The notes under the pieces were generated by a model, which worked only from the letters and a program-made list of their open reading frames with translations, did not search any database and had not been told where the DNA came from. The translations under genes were made by a program, and so were the position numbers. Shown here in pieces: positions 8,130 through 15,685 of a stretch of DNA of 64,000 nt. Source of the DNA: Aestuariimicrobium soli (lineage in GTDB: Bacteria > Actinomycetota > Actinomycetes > Propionibacteriales > Propionibacteriaceae); assembly GCF_051192575.1 (NCBI RefSeq), contig NZ_JBPJSQ010000011.1, positions 248,001-312,000 of the forward strand, given 5' to 3'. The first letter of the stretch is position 1; each line of letters opens with the position of its first letter.

Positions 8130-8957
8130 TCAGCTGAGTCTGGTGGCGTTGGTGTACGCCTTCATGGCTGACAACTGCATGAACGCACTCACCTGACAAT
8201 CTGTCAGCAAGGAGTTGTCATCGCTGACCAAGGTGACCTCCCAGCCCCCCTCGACAGGCACGGCGTGCCGGTCCTCATGGGACGACGAGAGAAGCGCGGC
8301 GTATGAGAACCCGTGCTGGACACCCGAGAGTTTGCGCCACGTCGCCACGACTGTCCTTCGAATGGTCTCGTCGCTTCGGAGCAGGCTGAGCTTTTTAAGC
8401 TCATCCGTGAGACTCACCTGCTTGGTAACTCGTGCCCACTCAATGCCAGCAAGCCTCGCCTTCTCGCGGAAGCAGGCGCTGATCTCGCCACGGCGCTGCT
8501 CTGCCTGCTCTTGCTCGTTCGAATCAAGCATGGGCTTCAGTTCTTCCAGCCAGTTGTTCGACTGGCGATGGTCCTCCCACGAACGTTGAAGGCCACGCAG
8601 CCTGCGGTCTTGCGCGTCTTTGCCGTCGATGATCCACAGGGCCCAAGCCGCCGCCTCGAGCGCAGGGCGGATGATGTTTGGTGTGGCCTGGGGCGAGACC
8701 CCGACGCCGTGCGTCATGATCGTGCGCTCCAGCAACTTCTGGTTCTCACGTGCCGTACCGATCAGTCCGCTCGCCATGATGTATGCATTCACGCCCGCCC
8801 CGTTGGAACAGTCAAGCCGCCGTCTCGTCAGTGCTTGCTTGTTCAGTTTGTACTCAGTTTCGGCTGCCTCCATCTCACTCTCGAGCAGGTCAAGCTGACG
8901 CCAAGGCTTGATCAGGGCATTGGCGTCAAACGTGTGTGTTGTCTCAAACCTGCGCAC
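8130..8957 (-). CDS. Hypothetical protein, mostly helical
   Basis: 275 aa from a GTG with GGAGGA six bases upstream; the longer frame to 9092 has no ribosome site and would run into the next gene. The family is not recognised. It is predicted mostly helical and soluble, with many charged residues. A stretch RPALEAAAWALWIIDG (about residue 95) resembles the helical core of DUF5677/HEPN-like proteins, but the RxxxxH motif of HEPN RNases was not found. Later sequence is rich in Lys/Glu and Trp. Codon use is less GC-biased than the core genome, in keeping with the accessory block. It is probably co-oriented with two further unknown genes upstream (9007–9351 and 9480–10031). Confidence 0.6.
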   Translation of the reverse strand: MRRFETTHTFDANALIKPWRQLDLLESEMEAAETEYKLNKQALTRRRLDCSNGAGVNAYIMASGLIGTARENQKLLERTIMTHGVGVSPQATPNIIRPALEAAAWALWIIDGKDAQDRRLRGLQRSWEDHRQSNNWLEELKPMLDSNEQEQAEQRRGEISACFREKARLAGIEWARVTKQVSLTDELKKLSLLRSDETIRRTVVATWRKLSGVQHGFSYAALLSSSHEDRHAVPVEGGWEVTLVSDDNSLLTDCQVSAFMQLSAMKAYTNATRLS

Positions 8958-9006
8958 GGATCCTCCTCCAAGCATTATGCTCGCTTGGGAACTGAGCGCA
9001 CCGAGC

Positions 9007-9351
9007 TCACGGCATCCGCACCCAGCGCTTCGGTAGTCGCACCCGCCGGGCGTGCTCCGTGCCGCCAGCATCCTTGCAGCGACCCAGGCCAAACACCTGT
9101 TCGACTAGAAGCAGGTCTTGCTTCGTGCTGAGGGCCGTTACAGCCTCAAGGTTCGCCAGCCAGTCAGCGTGTCGGTGGTGGACCTCACCGCCTGACCGCA
9201 AGACTTCCCAGCGCCGGAGAACGTCAGGCTCCAAAGGGGGCGCTGGGAACCAGCCGGGTCCGTGCTGAACATCGGGCAACCCGGGCCCGGCCCCAACTCC
9301 ACAGGTGACAGGTGTCAAAGTCAGCCCGTCCGGTTCGTTCATTCGGTTCAT
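9007..9351 (-). CDS. Small hypothetical protein
   Basis: About 114 aa if the ATG at 9351 is used (111 aa from 9342). The frame stays open to 9636, but that part overlaps the next gene, so a short form is preferred. No domain recognised. A His-rich spot (EVHHRHADWLANLEAV) sits in the middle and the C-terminus is basic (RRVRLPKRWVRMP). No convincing Shine-Dalgarno. It lies 49 bases upstream of the 275-aa gene in the same orientation. It may be real or a remnant; confidence is low. Confidence 0.35.
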   Translation of the reverse strand: MNRMNEPDGLTLTPVTCGVGAGPGLPDVQHGPGWFPAPPLEPDVLRRWEVLRSGGEVHHRHADWLANLEAVTALSTKQDLLLVEQVFGLGRCKDAGGTEHARRVRLPKRWVRMP

Positions 9352-9479
9352 TGCCGGACACCCAGGGCAATCCAAGGCGGCTGAGGCTACTTTCAGCCGT
9401 TGACGCGGCCTGCGCCGGTCACCATCCCCAGACGACCTCCCCTCCAGACTGGTCCCTGGAGCGGGGGTGTTCTGGTTGC

Positions 9480-10031
9480 TCAAGGCTTCACGATCATCGT
9501 TTCCTGGGCCTTCTCTAGCTGAGCTAGCTTGACCAACCGGCGCCGGGCCCACCAGCCAGCGACGCCCAACCGTTCCCCAGCTGCCAAGTCTTGGACCATC
9601 CGCTGAGCCAAGAAGTCGCGTCCTTCGTCCAGCCAATCGGCCCGCGTCATCGGTTCGACTTCGTACAGGGCCTCTCGCAAGGGTCCACGTCCCAGCACCA
9701 GAACTTGTGCCATCGCTTCGGCCATCCTTCGTCTGGCTTCGATCCTGAACCGGGCTGCTTCTTCCTCACTGAGTCTGGGAGCCGAACCGAAGACGCGTTC
9801 CATTGCGCTCAACGTTTGTTCCTCCACCGGGGACAGGGGCCCCTTGGCGTTGGCCAGCACGTCATAGCCCGCGTCAATGTCCCCCAGGGCCTTGGCATAC
9901 GCCGTGCGTTTGGTGGCTTGGAGTTCCTGCCGGGCTGCCCGGGAACTCATATGGAGGGCAGTCAGGTAGCTGGCAACGCCGGAGAACACCGCGATGGCAG
10001 CGCCCACCACCAACGGAACCCACGTCGTCAT
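9480..10031 (-). CDS. Membrane-anchored hypothetical protein
   Basis: 183 aa from an ATG with GGAGGG eight bases upstream; a longer frame starts at 10058. One hydrophobic helix at the N-terminus (WVPLVVGAAIAVFSGVASYL, residues 4–23) followed by a charged helical domain (SRAARQELQATKRTAYAKAL...) that should face the cytoplasm. There is no signal-peptidase site, so it is an anchored protein. This shape (one helix then a helical cytosolic domain) is common among uncharacterised proteins of mobile islands; no specific family is claimed. It is the gene closest to the 3' end of tRNA-Pro. Confidence 0.6.
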   Translation of the reverse strand: MTTWVPLVVGAAIAVFSGVASYLTALHMSSRAARQELQATKRTAYAKALGDIDAGYDVLANAKGPLSPVEEQTLSAMERVFGSAPRLSEEEAARFRIEARRRMAEAMAQVLVLGRGPLREALYEVEPMTRADWLDEGRDFLAQRMVQDLAAGERLGVAGWWARRRLVKLAQLEKAQETMIVKP

Positions 10032-10117
10032 GGTCGCTTCCCTCCGGGCATCTTGCACAGAACTTGCACACTGGCCAGTCGGACTTCCGCGAAAGCTGTC
10101 CTGACAAGCCAGAACAC

Positions 10118-10193
10118 TGGTCGGGGCGACAGGACTCGAACCTGCGGTCTCCTGCTCCCAAAGCAGGCGCGCTAGCCACTACGCTACGCCCCG
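10118..10193 (-). tRNA. tRNA-Pro (UGG)
   Basis: The minus strand folds into a full cloverleaf of 76 nt: acceptor CGGGGCG/CGCCCCG, anticodon stem CCTGC/GCAGG with loop TTTGGGA (anticodon TGG), a TTCGAGT T-loop, discriminator A and an encoded CCA. Its 3' end faces the accessory block, the usual side for integration of mobile islands. Confidence 0.95.
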
Positions 10194-10282
10194 TTCCGCG
10201 TCGTCGGAGGGGTCCCCGGCCGCACGGCGACCGCCAGTCTATCCAGATGGCAGCACATCGTCCGCACCGGCCCCGCAGGCGG

Positions 10283-10288
10283 CAGACT
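10283..10288 (+). promoter_or_regulatory. -10-like element of the oxidoreductase gene (leaderless)
   Basis: CAGACT ends seven bases before the GTG at 10296; no Shine-Dalgarno is present. Confidence 0.4.
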
Positions 10289-10295
10289 CGTCCGC

Positions 10296-11312
10296 GTGAA
10301 TGCACCCAACGTGATGGTCGTCGGTGTGGGCGGAATGGCCCGCCACCACCTCGACACCATGATCCAGCTGTCCGCCACCCACCCCGACCGAGCACTGCAA
10401 AAGGTGGTGTTCGTCGATCCCCAGCAGTCGTCCATCGATGCGGGACTGGCCAAGTTCGAGGCCGCCGGCCTGCCCGCGCCGACCGTCTTCAGCAGTCTGG
10501 ACGAGGCTCTCGCCGACCCCGACCTGGGTGTCGAGCTCGCCCTGATCGCCACGCCGCACAACCTGCACCACCCGCTCGCAGTGGCCTGCCTCGAAGCGGG
10601 CATCGACGTCTGGCTCGAGAAGCCGATGGTGTGCACCGAGGCCGAGGCGCTCGACCTGATCAGGGTGCGTGACGAGACCGGACGACTCGTCGTGATCAGC
10701 TTCAACGGGTCGCTGTCGCCGCAGGTGCGCAAGGCCCGTGAGCTGATCGACTCCGGCGTCATCGGCACCGTCACCGCCGTGCACGCCTCGGTGTGGCAGG
10801 GCTGGAAGACCGAGCAGACCGGCACCTGGCGCACCGACCCCGTGCAGTCGGGTGGCGGATTCATGTTCGACACCGGCGCGCACATGCTCAACACCGTCTC
10901 CGACCTGGCCGGCGCCGACTTCGCCAAGGTCAGCGCCTGGCTCGACGAATCGGGCCTGCCGGTCGACGTGCTCGGCTCGATCAGCGCCCGCACCACCACC
11001 GGCGCCATGGTGACCCTGGCCGGCTGCGGCGACACCATCACCGTCTGTGAGTCCGACGTGAAGGTGTTCGGCACGAAGGGACTGCTGGTGACCGGTGTCT
11101 GGGGCGAGCGGTTGCTGCTGCAGACCGATCCGCGCACGCCCGCCACCGAGGTCGAGGTCGCCCAGCCCGTCGGGCCGTGGGAGACCGTGCTCGAGGTGCG
11201 CGACGGCACCATCGAGAACCCGTCGCCGGCAGAACTCGGCCTGCGCATGTCGCGGCTGTGGGACATGGTGAAGGCCTCTGCGGCCCAGGGCGGGGCGCCC
11301 GTCTCGGCCTGA
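10296..11312 (+). CDS. Gfo/Idh/MocA family oxidoreductase
   Basis: 338 aa, GTG start. Rossmann start MVVGVGGMARHHLDT (about residues 6–20) for NAD(P) binding, the family's EKPMV motif near residue 109, and the C-terminal-domain motif GGGFMFDTGAHMLNT, which supplies the catalytic Asp and His. Family role: NAD(P)-dependent oxidation or reduction of a sugar, inositol or related polyol. The substrate cannot be read from the sequence and there is no operon partner: it converges with ald, leaving four bases between stops. Distinct from the second family member at 29684–30673. Confidence 0.88.
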   Translation: MNAPNVMVVGVGGMARHHLDTMIQLSATHPDRALQKVVFVDPQQSSIDAGLAKFEAAGLPAPTVFSSLDEALADPDLGVELALIATPHNLHHPLAVACLEAGIDVWLEKPMVCTEAEALDLIRVRDETGRLVVISFNGSLSPQVRKARELIDSGVIGTVTAVHASVWQGWKTEQTGTWRTDPVQSGGGFMFDTGAHMLNTVSDLAGADFAKVSAWLDESGLPVDVLGSISARTTTGAMVTLAGCGDTITVCESDVKVFGTKGLLVTGVWGERLLLQTDPRTPATEVEVAQPVGPWETVLEVRDGTIENPSPAELGLRMSRLWDMVKASAAQGGAPVSA

Positions 11313-11316
11313 TCCC

Positions 11317-12432
11317 TCAGGCGAGCAGGTCCTCCACCGGCGTGTGGTCGAGCCCGAAGGCCTCGGCCACCGCCGGGTGCACCACTCGTCCGGCATGGGT
11401 GTTGAGCCCACCCGCCAACGCACCGTCGCGGCGCATCGCCTGCTGCCAGCCCGACTCGGCGAGCCGGATCGCGTACGGCAGGGTGGCGTTGGTGAGCGCC
11501 CAGGTGGACGTGTTCGGCACCGCGCCGGGCATGTTGGCGACGCAGTAGAACAAGGAGTCGTGCACCCGGAATGTCGGGTCGTCGTGCGTGGTGGGGCGCG
11601 AGTCCTCGAAGCAGCCGCCCTGGTCGATGGCGACGTCGACCAGCACCGAGCCCGGCTTCATCTGGGCCACCAGGTCGCTGCTGACCAACTTCGGGGCCCT
11701 CGCTCCCGGAATCAGCACGGTGCCGATCACCAGGTCGGCCTGCAACACGTGCTGGCGCACCGCCAGCTCGGAACTGGCGATCTGGGTGACCTTGTTCTGG
11801 AACCGCCAGAAGGTCGACCGCAGCTTGTCGAGGTCGGTGTCGAGAATGGTCACGTCGGCACCCATGCCCATGGCGATGTTGGCGGCGTTCTGGCCGGCCG
11901 TGCCGCCCCCCAGAATCACTACGTTCGCGTTCGCCACGCCGCCGACCCCGCCCATCAGCAGACCCCGTCCGCCGTGGCTGCGGGTCATCGCCATCGCCCC
12001 GACCTGGGGTGCCAGGCACCCGGCCACCTCGCTCATCGGGTAGAGCAGCGGCAGCAGCCCCGACGGCAGTTGCACCGTCTCGTAGGCGATCGCCGTCGTG
12101 CCGGCGGCCAGCAGGGCGTCTGTGCCGGGGCGGTCGGCGGCCAGATGTAGATAGGTGAACAGCACCAGATCGGCACGCAGCCGGTGGTACTCCTCGGCGA
12201 TCGGTTCCTTGACCTTGATGACCAGATCGGACGAGCCCCAGACCTCGTCGGGGTCGTCCACGAGCCGGGCGCCCTGGGCCACGTACTCCTCGTCGGAGAT
12301 GGACGATCCCACGCCCGCCCCCGACTGGATCACCACCTGGTGGCCGCGACGCACCAGCTCGTGCACCCCCACCGGGGTGATCGCCACCCGGAACTCGTTG
12401 TTCTTGACCTCGCTGGGCACCCCGATGCGCAT
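11317..12432 (-). CDS. ald: Alanine dehydrogenase
   Basis: 371 aa, the usual length. Starts MRIGVPSEVKNNEFRVAITP. Arg15, Lys75 and His96 match the substrate-binding and catalytic residues of mycobacterial Ald. A Rossmann motif (VVILGGGTAGQNAANIAMG) begins near residue 170 and the conserved VDVAIDQGG supplies the aspartate. Reaction: L-alanine + NAD+ + H2O to pyruvate + NH4+ + NADH. It lies nine bases downstream of the beta-CASP hydrolase gene, so co-transcription is likely, though the functions are unrelated. A purine-rich GAGGAG lies about 12 bases before the ATG. Confidence 0.95.
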   Translation of the reverse strand: MRIGVPSEVKNNEFRVAITPVGVHELVRRGHQVVIQSGAGVGSSISDEEYVAQGARLVDDPDEVWGSSDLVIKVKEPIAEEYHRLRADLVLFTYLHLAADRPGTDALLAAGTTAIAYETVQLPSGLLPLLYPMSEVAGCLAPQVGAMAMTRSHGGRGLLMGGVGGVANANVVILGGGTAGQNAANIAMGMGADVTILDTDLDKLRSTFWRFQNKVTQIASSELAVRQHVLQADLVIGTVLIPGARAPKLVSSDLVAQMKPGSVLVDVAIDQGGCFEDSRPTTHDDPTFRVHDSLFYCVANMPGAVPNTSTWALTNATLPYAIRLAESGWQQAMRRDGALAGGLNTHAGRVVHPAVAEAFGLDHTPVEDLLA

Positions 12433-12441
12433 GCGCGCACG

Positions 12442-13875
12442 CTACTCCTCGGCGCAGGCCCGCACGTCGTCGAAGCTGAGCTCCGGCTCGTCGGGCTCGT
12501 GGCGGGGACCCAGCGAGACCACCTCGCCGTGGCGGGCTACCACCGCGTCGAGCTTGAGCTCCTTGCGGATGCGGCGGGCGAACCTGCGCGCCACTTCGGG
12601 CTCGCCGTGCACCAGGAAGACCTGCTGCGGGGCGGGGGAGAGCGCGGCCAGCCAGTCGATCAGGTCGCTGGCGTCGCCGTGCACCGAGAACTCCTTGTCG
12701 CGCACCACCTCGGCGCGCACGGGCACGTAGCGGCCGTGGATCTTGACCTGCGTGGCACCGTCCTCGAGCTGTCGTCCGCGGGTGCCCACGGCCTGGTAGC
12801 CGGTCAGCACCACGGTCGTGCGCGCATCGGGCAGCAGCCGGGCGAGGTGGTGCAGCACGCGCCCACCCTCGGCCATGCCCGAGGACGAGACGATGATGCA
12901 CGGCTGGCGGAACCGGGCCAACTGCATCGACTCGCTGGCGGTGCGCAGCACCTTCAACTTGGGCATGCCTCGGAAGTCGGCGACCCGGATGTCGTCGCGC
13001 AACTCGTCGAGCTCGACGTTGGAGTACACGTCGAGCGCCGCCAGCCCCATCGGGGAGTCGACGAAGACCGGCAGCTCGGGAATGCGCCCGGCCGACATCA
13101 TCTCGGTGAGCGCCCGCAGCACCGTCTCGGTGCGGTCGATGGCGAACGCCGGCACCACCACCTGGCCGCCGCGCTCGGTGGTGCGGCGGATGGCCTCGGC
13201 GAAGTCCTCGTGCCCGGGCCCGTCGGGCTCGGGGTGCTCCCGGTCACCGTAGGTCGACTCGCAGAGGACGAACCGGGCGCCGTCGGGCACCCCACGCGGC
13301 TTGAGCAGGGGGTGGTCGTGTCGTCCGAGGTCGCCCGAGAACAGCACCTCCGACTCGCCCGCCCAGACGTTGATGCTGGCCGAGCCCAGGATGTGACCGG
13401 CGCGGGTCCACTGGGCGGCGATGCCGTCGCCCAGATCGACGATCTCGTCGAACGGCACGGTGCGGAACAGTGCGATGGCCGCCTCGGCGTCGGCGCGGGT
13501 GTACAGCGGTTCGGCGGGGCGGTGCTTCGACCAGCCACCGGCATTGGCCTCCTCGGCCTGACCTTCCTGCAGTTTCGCGGCGTCGCGCAGCACGATGGCG
13601 GCCAGCTTGGCGGTGCCCTCGGTGAGCCACACCGTGCCGTGGAAACCGTCGCGCACCAGCCGGGGAAGGTAGGTGCTGTGGTCGGCGTGGGCGTGCGTCA
13701 GCAGCACGTCGCCGATCTCGCGGGGGTCGAGCGGGAACGGCTCCCAGTTGAGCTCGCGCCAGTTCTTCTCGCCCTGGAACAGTCCCGCGTCGACGACGAT
13801 GCGCCGCCGGTCGAGGCTCAACAGGTACTTCGACCCGGTGACGGTGCCCGAGGCCCCCAGGAACTGCAGTGTCAT
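12442..13875 (-). CDS. Metallo-beta-lactamase/beta-CASP hydrolase (RNA-processing type)
   Basis: 477 aa from the ATG that gives the family's usual beginning (MTLQFLGASGTVTGSKYLL). In-frame ATGs at 13899 and 13935 are alternatives; the longest frame would enter tRNA-Gly. Zinc motif HAHADH near residue 60, GHILGSASI, the aspartate of FSGDLG, ESTYGDREH, a beta-CASP domain from about residue 210 with SSSGMAEGGRVLHH, and an RMMBL-type C-terminus (FSVHGDASDLIDW, VHGEPE). Family role: endo- or 5'-exoribonuclease related to CPSF73. The cellular substrate is unknown. Upstream of ald, nine bases apart. Confidence 0.9.
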   Translation of the reverse strand: MTLQFLGASGTVTGSKYLLSLDRRRIVVDAGLFQGEKNWRELNWEPFPLDPREIGDVLLTHAHADHSTYLPRLVRDGFHGTVWLTEGTAKLAAIVLRDAAKLQEGQAEEANAGGWSKHRPAEPLYTRADAEAAIALFRTVPFDEIVDLGDGIAAQWTRAGHILGSASINVWAGESEVLFSGDLGRHDHPLLKPRGVPDGARFVLCESTYGDREHPEPDGPGHEDFAEAIRRTTERGGQVVVPAFAIDRTETVLRALTEMMSAGRIPELPVFVDSPMGLAALDVYSNVELDELRDDIRVADFRGMPKLKVLRTASESMQLARFRQPCIIVSSSGMAEGGRVLHHLARLLPDARTTVVLTGYQAVGTRGRQLEDGATQVKIHGRYVPVRAEVVRDKEFSVHGDASDLIDWLAALSPAPQQVFLVHGEPEVARRFARRIRKELKLDAVVARHGEVVSLGPRHEPDEPELSFDDVRACAEE

Positions 13876-13943
13876 CGCCGACAACTCGCGCTTGGCCATG
13901 CTCCAGCATGCCTCACCGAGTCGATCCCGGTCCATGCACCCGC

Positions 13944-13949
13944 TATGCT
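13944..13949 (+). promoter_or_regulatory. -10 element of tRNA-Gly
   Basis: TATGCT lies 22 bases before the first base of tRNA-Gly. No clear -35 found. Confidence 0.4.
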
Positions 13950-13971
13950 GTGGGGCGGCCCGCTGGGCCAC

Positions 13972-14042
13972 GCGGATGTAGCTCAATGGTAGAGCCCTAG
14001 TCTTCCAAACTAGCTACGCGGGTTCGATTCCCGTCATCCGCT
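13972..14042 (+). tRNA. tRNA-Gly (UCC)
   Basis: Cloverleaf of 71 nt: acceptor GCGGATG/CATCCGC, anticodon stem CTAGT/ACTAG around loop CTTCCAA (anticodon TCC), T-loop TTCGATT. CCA is not encoded. A strong terminator follows. Confidence 0.95.
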
Positions 14043-14046
14043 CGAC

Positions 14047-14075
14047 AACCCCCGCTCCTCCGAGCGGGGGTTTTT
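14047..14075 (+). terminator. Rho-independent terminator of tRNA-Gly
   Basis: CCCCCGCTC pairs with GAGCGGGGG (loop CTCC) and is followed by TTTTT. This is the clearest intrinsic terminator in the window. Confidence 0.9.
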
Positions 14076-14106
14076 GCATGCCCGTTGGCCACCCCCTTGC
14101 ATTCGA

Positions 14107-14122
14107 TTGAACAAGCGTTCAA
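14107..14122 (+). promoter_or_regulatory. Predicted TetR operator
   Basis: Perfect inverted repeat TTGAAC-AAGC-GTTCAA just upstream of the tetR start, with an extra GTTCAA half-site at 14137–14142 inside the first codons. Its position would block transcription initiation, so the regulator probably represses itself and the exporter. Confidence 0.7.
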
Positions 14123-14132
14123 GATGGTGAAC

Positions 14133-14759
14133 ATGAGTTCAACGTCGGCGGACCTGACCCCCCAGGCGCGCATCCGCAACGCCGCGTTGGCCCTGTTCGG
14201 CGAGCACGGCTACGACCGCACCACCGTGCGCCAGATCGCCCACCGCGCCGGCGTCTCGGCCGGGCTGGTGATCCACCACTTCGGCAGCAAGGAGGGGGTG
14301 CGCGAGGCCTGCGACGAGTGGGTGATGCGCGTCATCCTCGACGAGAAGTCCGTCGTCAGCGCGGGGGGATCGTTGCCCCAGATCCAGGCCTTCCTCGCCG
14401 ACCACCCCGAGATGAGGCCGATCATGGCCTACCTGGTGGCGTCATTGCGCCACGGGGGAGCGCTCGCCGAGTCGGTGTTCGACCGGCTCTGCCAGACCAC
14501 CGCCACCCTGATCGACGAGGGCGTCGCCGCGGGCACCATGCGGGCACCCTCCGATCGGGAGGCGACCGTGGCCACGCTGGTGGCCTACTCGGCGGGGGCC
14601 TCGCTGCTCGGGTCGCTGGTGGCCGGGCGGCTGGGCGGTGAGACCCTGCTCGATGCGGGCGTCTACGACCGCTACGCCCTGGCCTCACTCGAACTCTTCA
14701 CCCATGGGCTGTTCACCGACAGCCACCTGCTCGACCAAGCCAGGGAGAACCGACCATGA
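14133..14759 (+). CDS. TetR/AcrR family transcriptional regulator
   Basis: 208 aa from the ATG at 14133; an ATG at 14124 would add three residues. N-terminal helix-turn-helix (RIRNAALALFGEHGYDRTTVRQIAHRAGVS, split here as RIRNAALALF and TVRQIAHRAGVS), with the typical VIHHFGSKEGVREA that ends the DNA-binding domain, then an all-helical ligand domain. It overlaps the ABC ATPase gene by four bases (ATGA), making an operon of regulator, ATPase and permease. Role: repressor of a drug/lipid exporter, relieved by ligand; the ligand is unknown. A perfect palindrome sits at the start of the gene. Confidence 0.9.
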   Translation: MSSTSADLTPQARIRNAALALFGEHGYDRTTVRQIAHRAGVSAGLVIHHFGSKEGVREACDEWVMRVILDEKSVVSAGGSLPQIQAFLADHPEMRPIMAYLVASLRHGGALAESVFDRLCQTTATLIDEGVAAGTMRAPSDREATVATLVAYSAGASLLGSLVAGRLGGETLLDAGVYDRYALASLELFTHGLFTDSHLLDQARENRP

Positions 14760-15685
14760 ACGCCGCCATCGAGATCACCGACCTCACCAAGCGGTTCGGG
14801 GCTGTGACCGCACTCGACGGACTCACCATGAGCGTCGCGACCGGCGACATCCACGGGTTCCTCGGCCCGAATGGGGCCGGCAAGTCGACCACCATCCGCG
14901 TGCTGCTGGGGCTGCTGCGGGCCGACTCGGGCAGCGCGTGCCTGCTCGGCGGCGACCCCTGGCGCGAGGCCCCCACCCTGCACCGTCGCCTCGCCTACGT
15001 GCCCGGCGACGTCAACCTGTGGCCCAACCTCACCGGCGGCGAGGCCATCGACCTGATCGGACGAGCCCGAGGCGGTCTCGACCCGGCCCGCAAGCGGGAG
15101 CTCGTCGAGGCCTTCGACCTGGACCCCCGCAAGAAGGGCCGCACCTATTCCAAGGGCAACCGGCAGAAGGTCGCCCTGGTCGCGGCGCTCGCCAGTGACG
15201 TGGACCTGCTGCTGCTGGACGAACCCACCTCCGGCCTCGACCCCCTGATGGAGCGGGTCTTCACCGACCTGCTGCGCCGCGAGGCCGCCAAGGGCCGCAC
15301 CGTACTGCTCAGCTCGCACATCCTCTCCGAGGTCGAGGCACTCTGCGACCGGGTGTCGATCATCAAGTCCGGCCGCATCGTCGAGTCGGGCACCCTGGCC
15401 GAACTGCGCCACCTGCACCGCACCGAGGTCGTCGCCCACCTGCCGGAGGCAGCCGCCACCGACGACGTCACCGACGGTCTCGTCCGACTTCCGGGCCTGC
15501 ACGAGGCCTCGCTCGAGGGCCGGCGCTTCTCGGCGCAGGTCGACGACTCCGCCCTGCCCGCACTGCTCGCCCGACTGGCCGAGCTCGGTGTCACGGGCCT
15601 CACCTCGAACCCGCCCTCCCTGGAGGAGCTCTTCCTGGCCCACTACGACACGAACCAGCCGGTGAAGCAGGAGGTGTCGGCATGA
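14756..15685 (+). CDS. ABC transporter ATP-binding protein (exporter)
   Basis: 309 aa. Walker A GPNGAGKST (residues 38–46), a Q-loop region around YVPGDVNLWPNLTGGE, an unusual signature SKGNRQKVAL in place of LSGGQ, Walker B LLLLDEPTSGLDP and switch His in LLSSHILSEVE. A C-terminal domain of about 90 residues follows, as in DrrA/CcmA-like drug or antibiotic exporters. It overlaps tetR upstream and the permease downstream by four bases each (ATGA). Role: energises export by the permease; regulated by the TetR protein. Confidence 0.92.
   Translation: MNAAIEITDLTKRFGAVTALDGLTMSVATGDIHGFLGPNGAGKSTTIRVLLGLLRADSGSACLLGGDPWREAPTLHRRLAYVPGDVNLWPNLTGGEAIDLIGRARGGLDPARKRELVEAFDLDPRKKGRTYSKGNRQKVALVAALASDVDLLLLDEPTSGLDPLMERVFTDLLRREAAKGRTVLLSSHILSEVEALCDRVSIIKSGRIVESGTLAELRHLHRTEVVAHLPEAAATDDVTDGLVRLPGLHEASLEGRRFSAQVDDSALPALLARLAELGVTGLTSNPPSLEELFLAHYDTNQPVKQEVSA

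Noticed and set aside
9087..9636. Longer form (209 aa) of the small gene at 9007–9351
   Set aside because: Its first third overlaps the better supported gene at 9480–10031 on the same strand.
13876..13986. Longer start of the beta-CASP gene
   Set aside because: The longest frame enters tRNA-Gly, and the family's usual N-terminus begins at the ATG at 13875.
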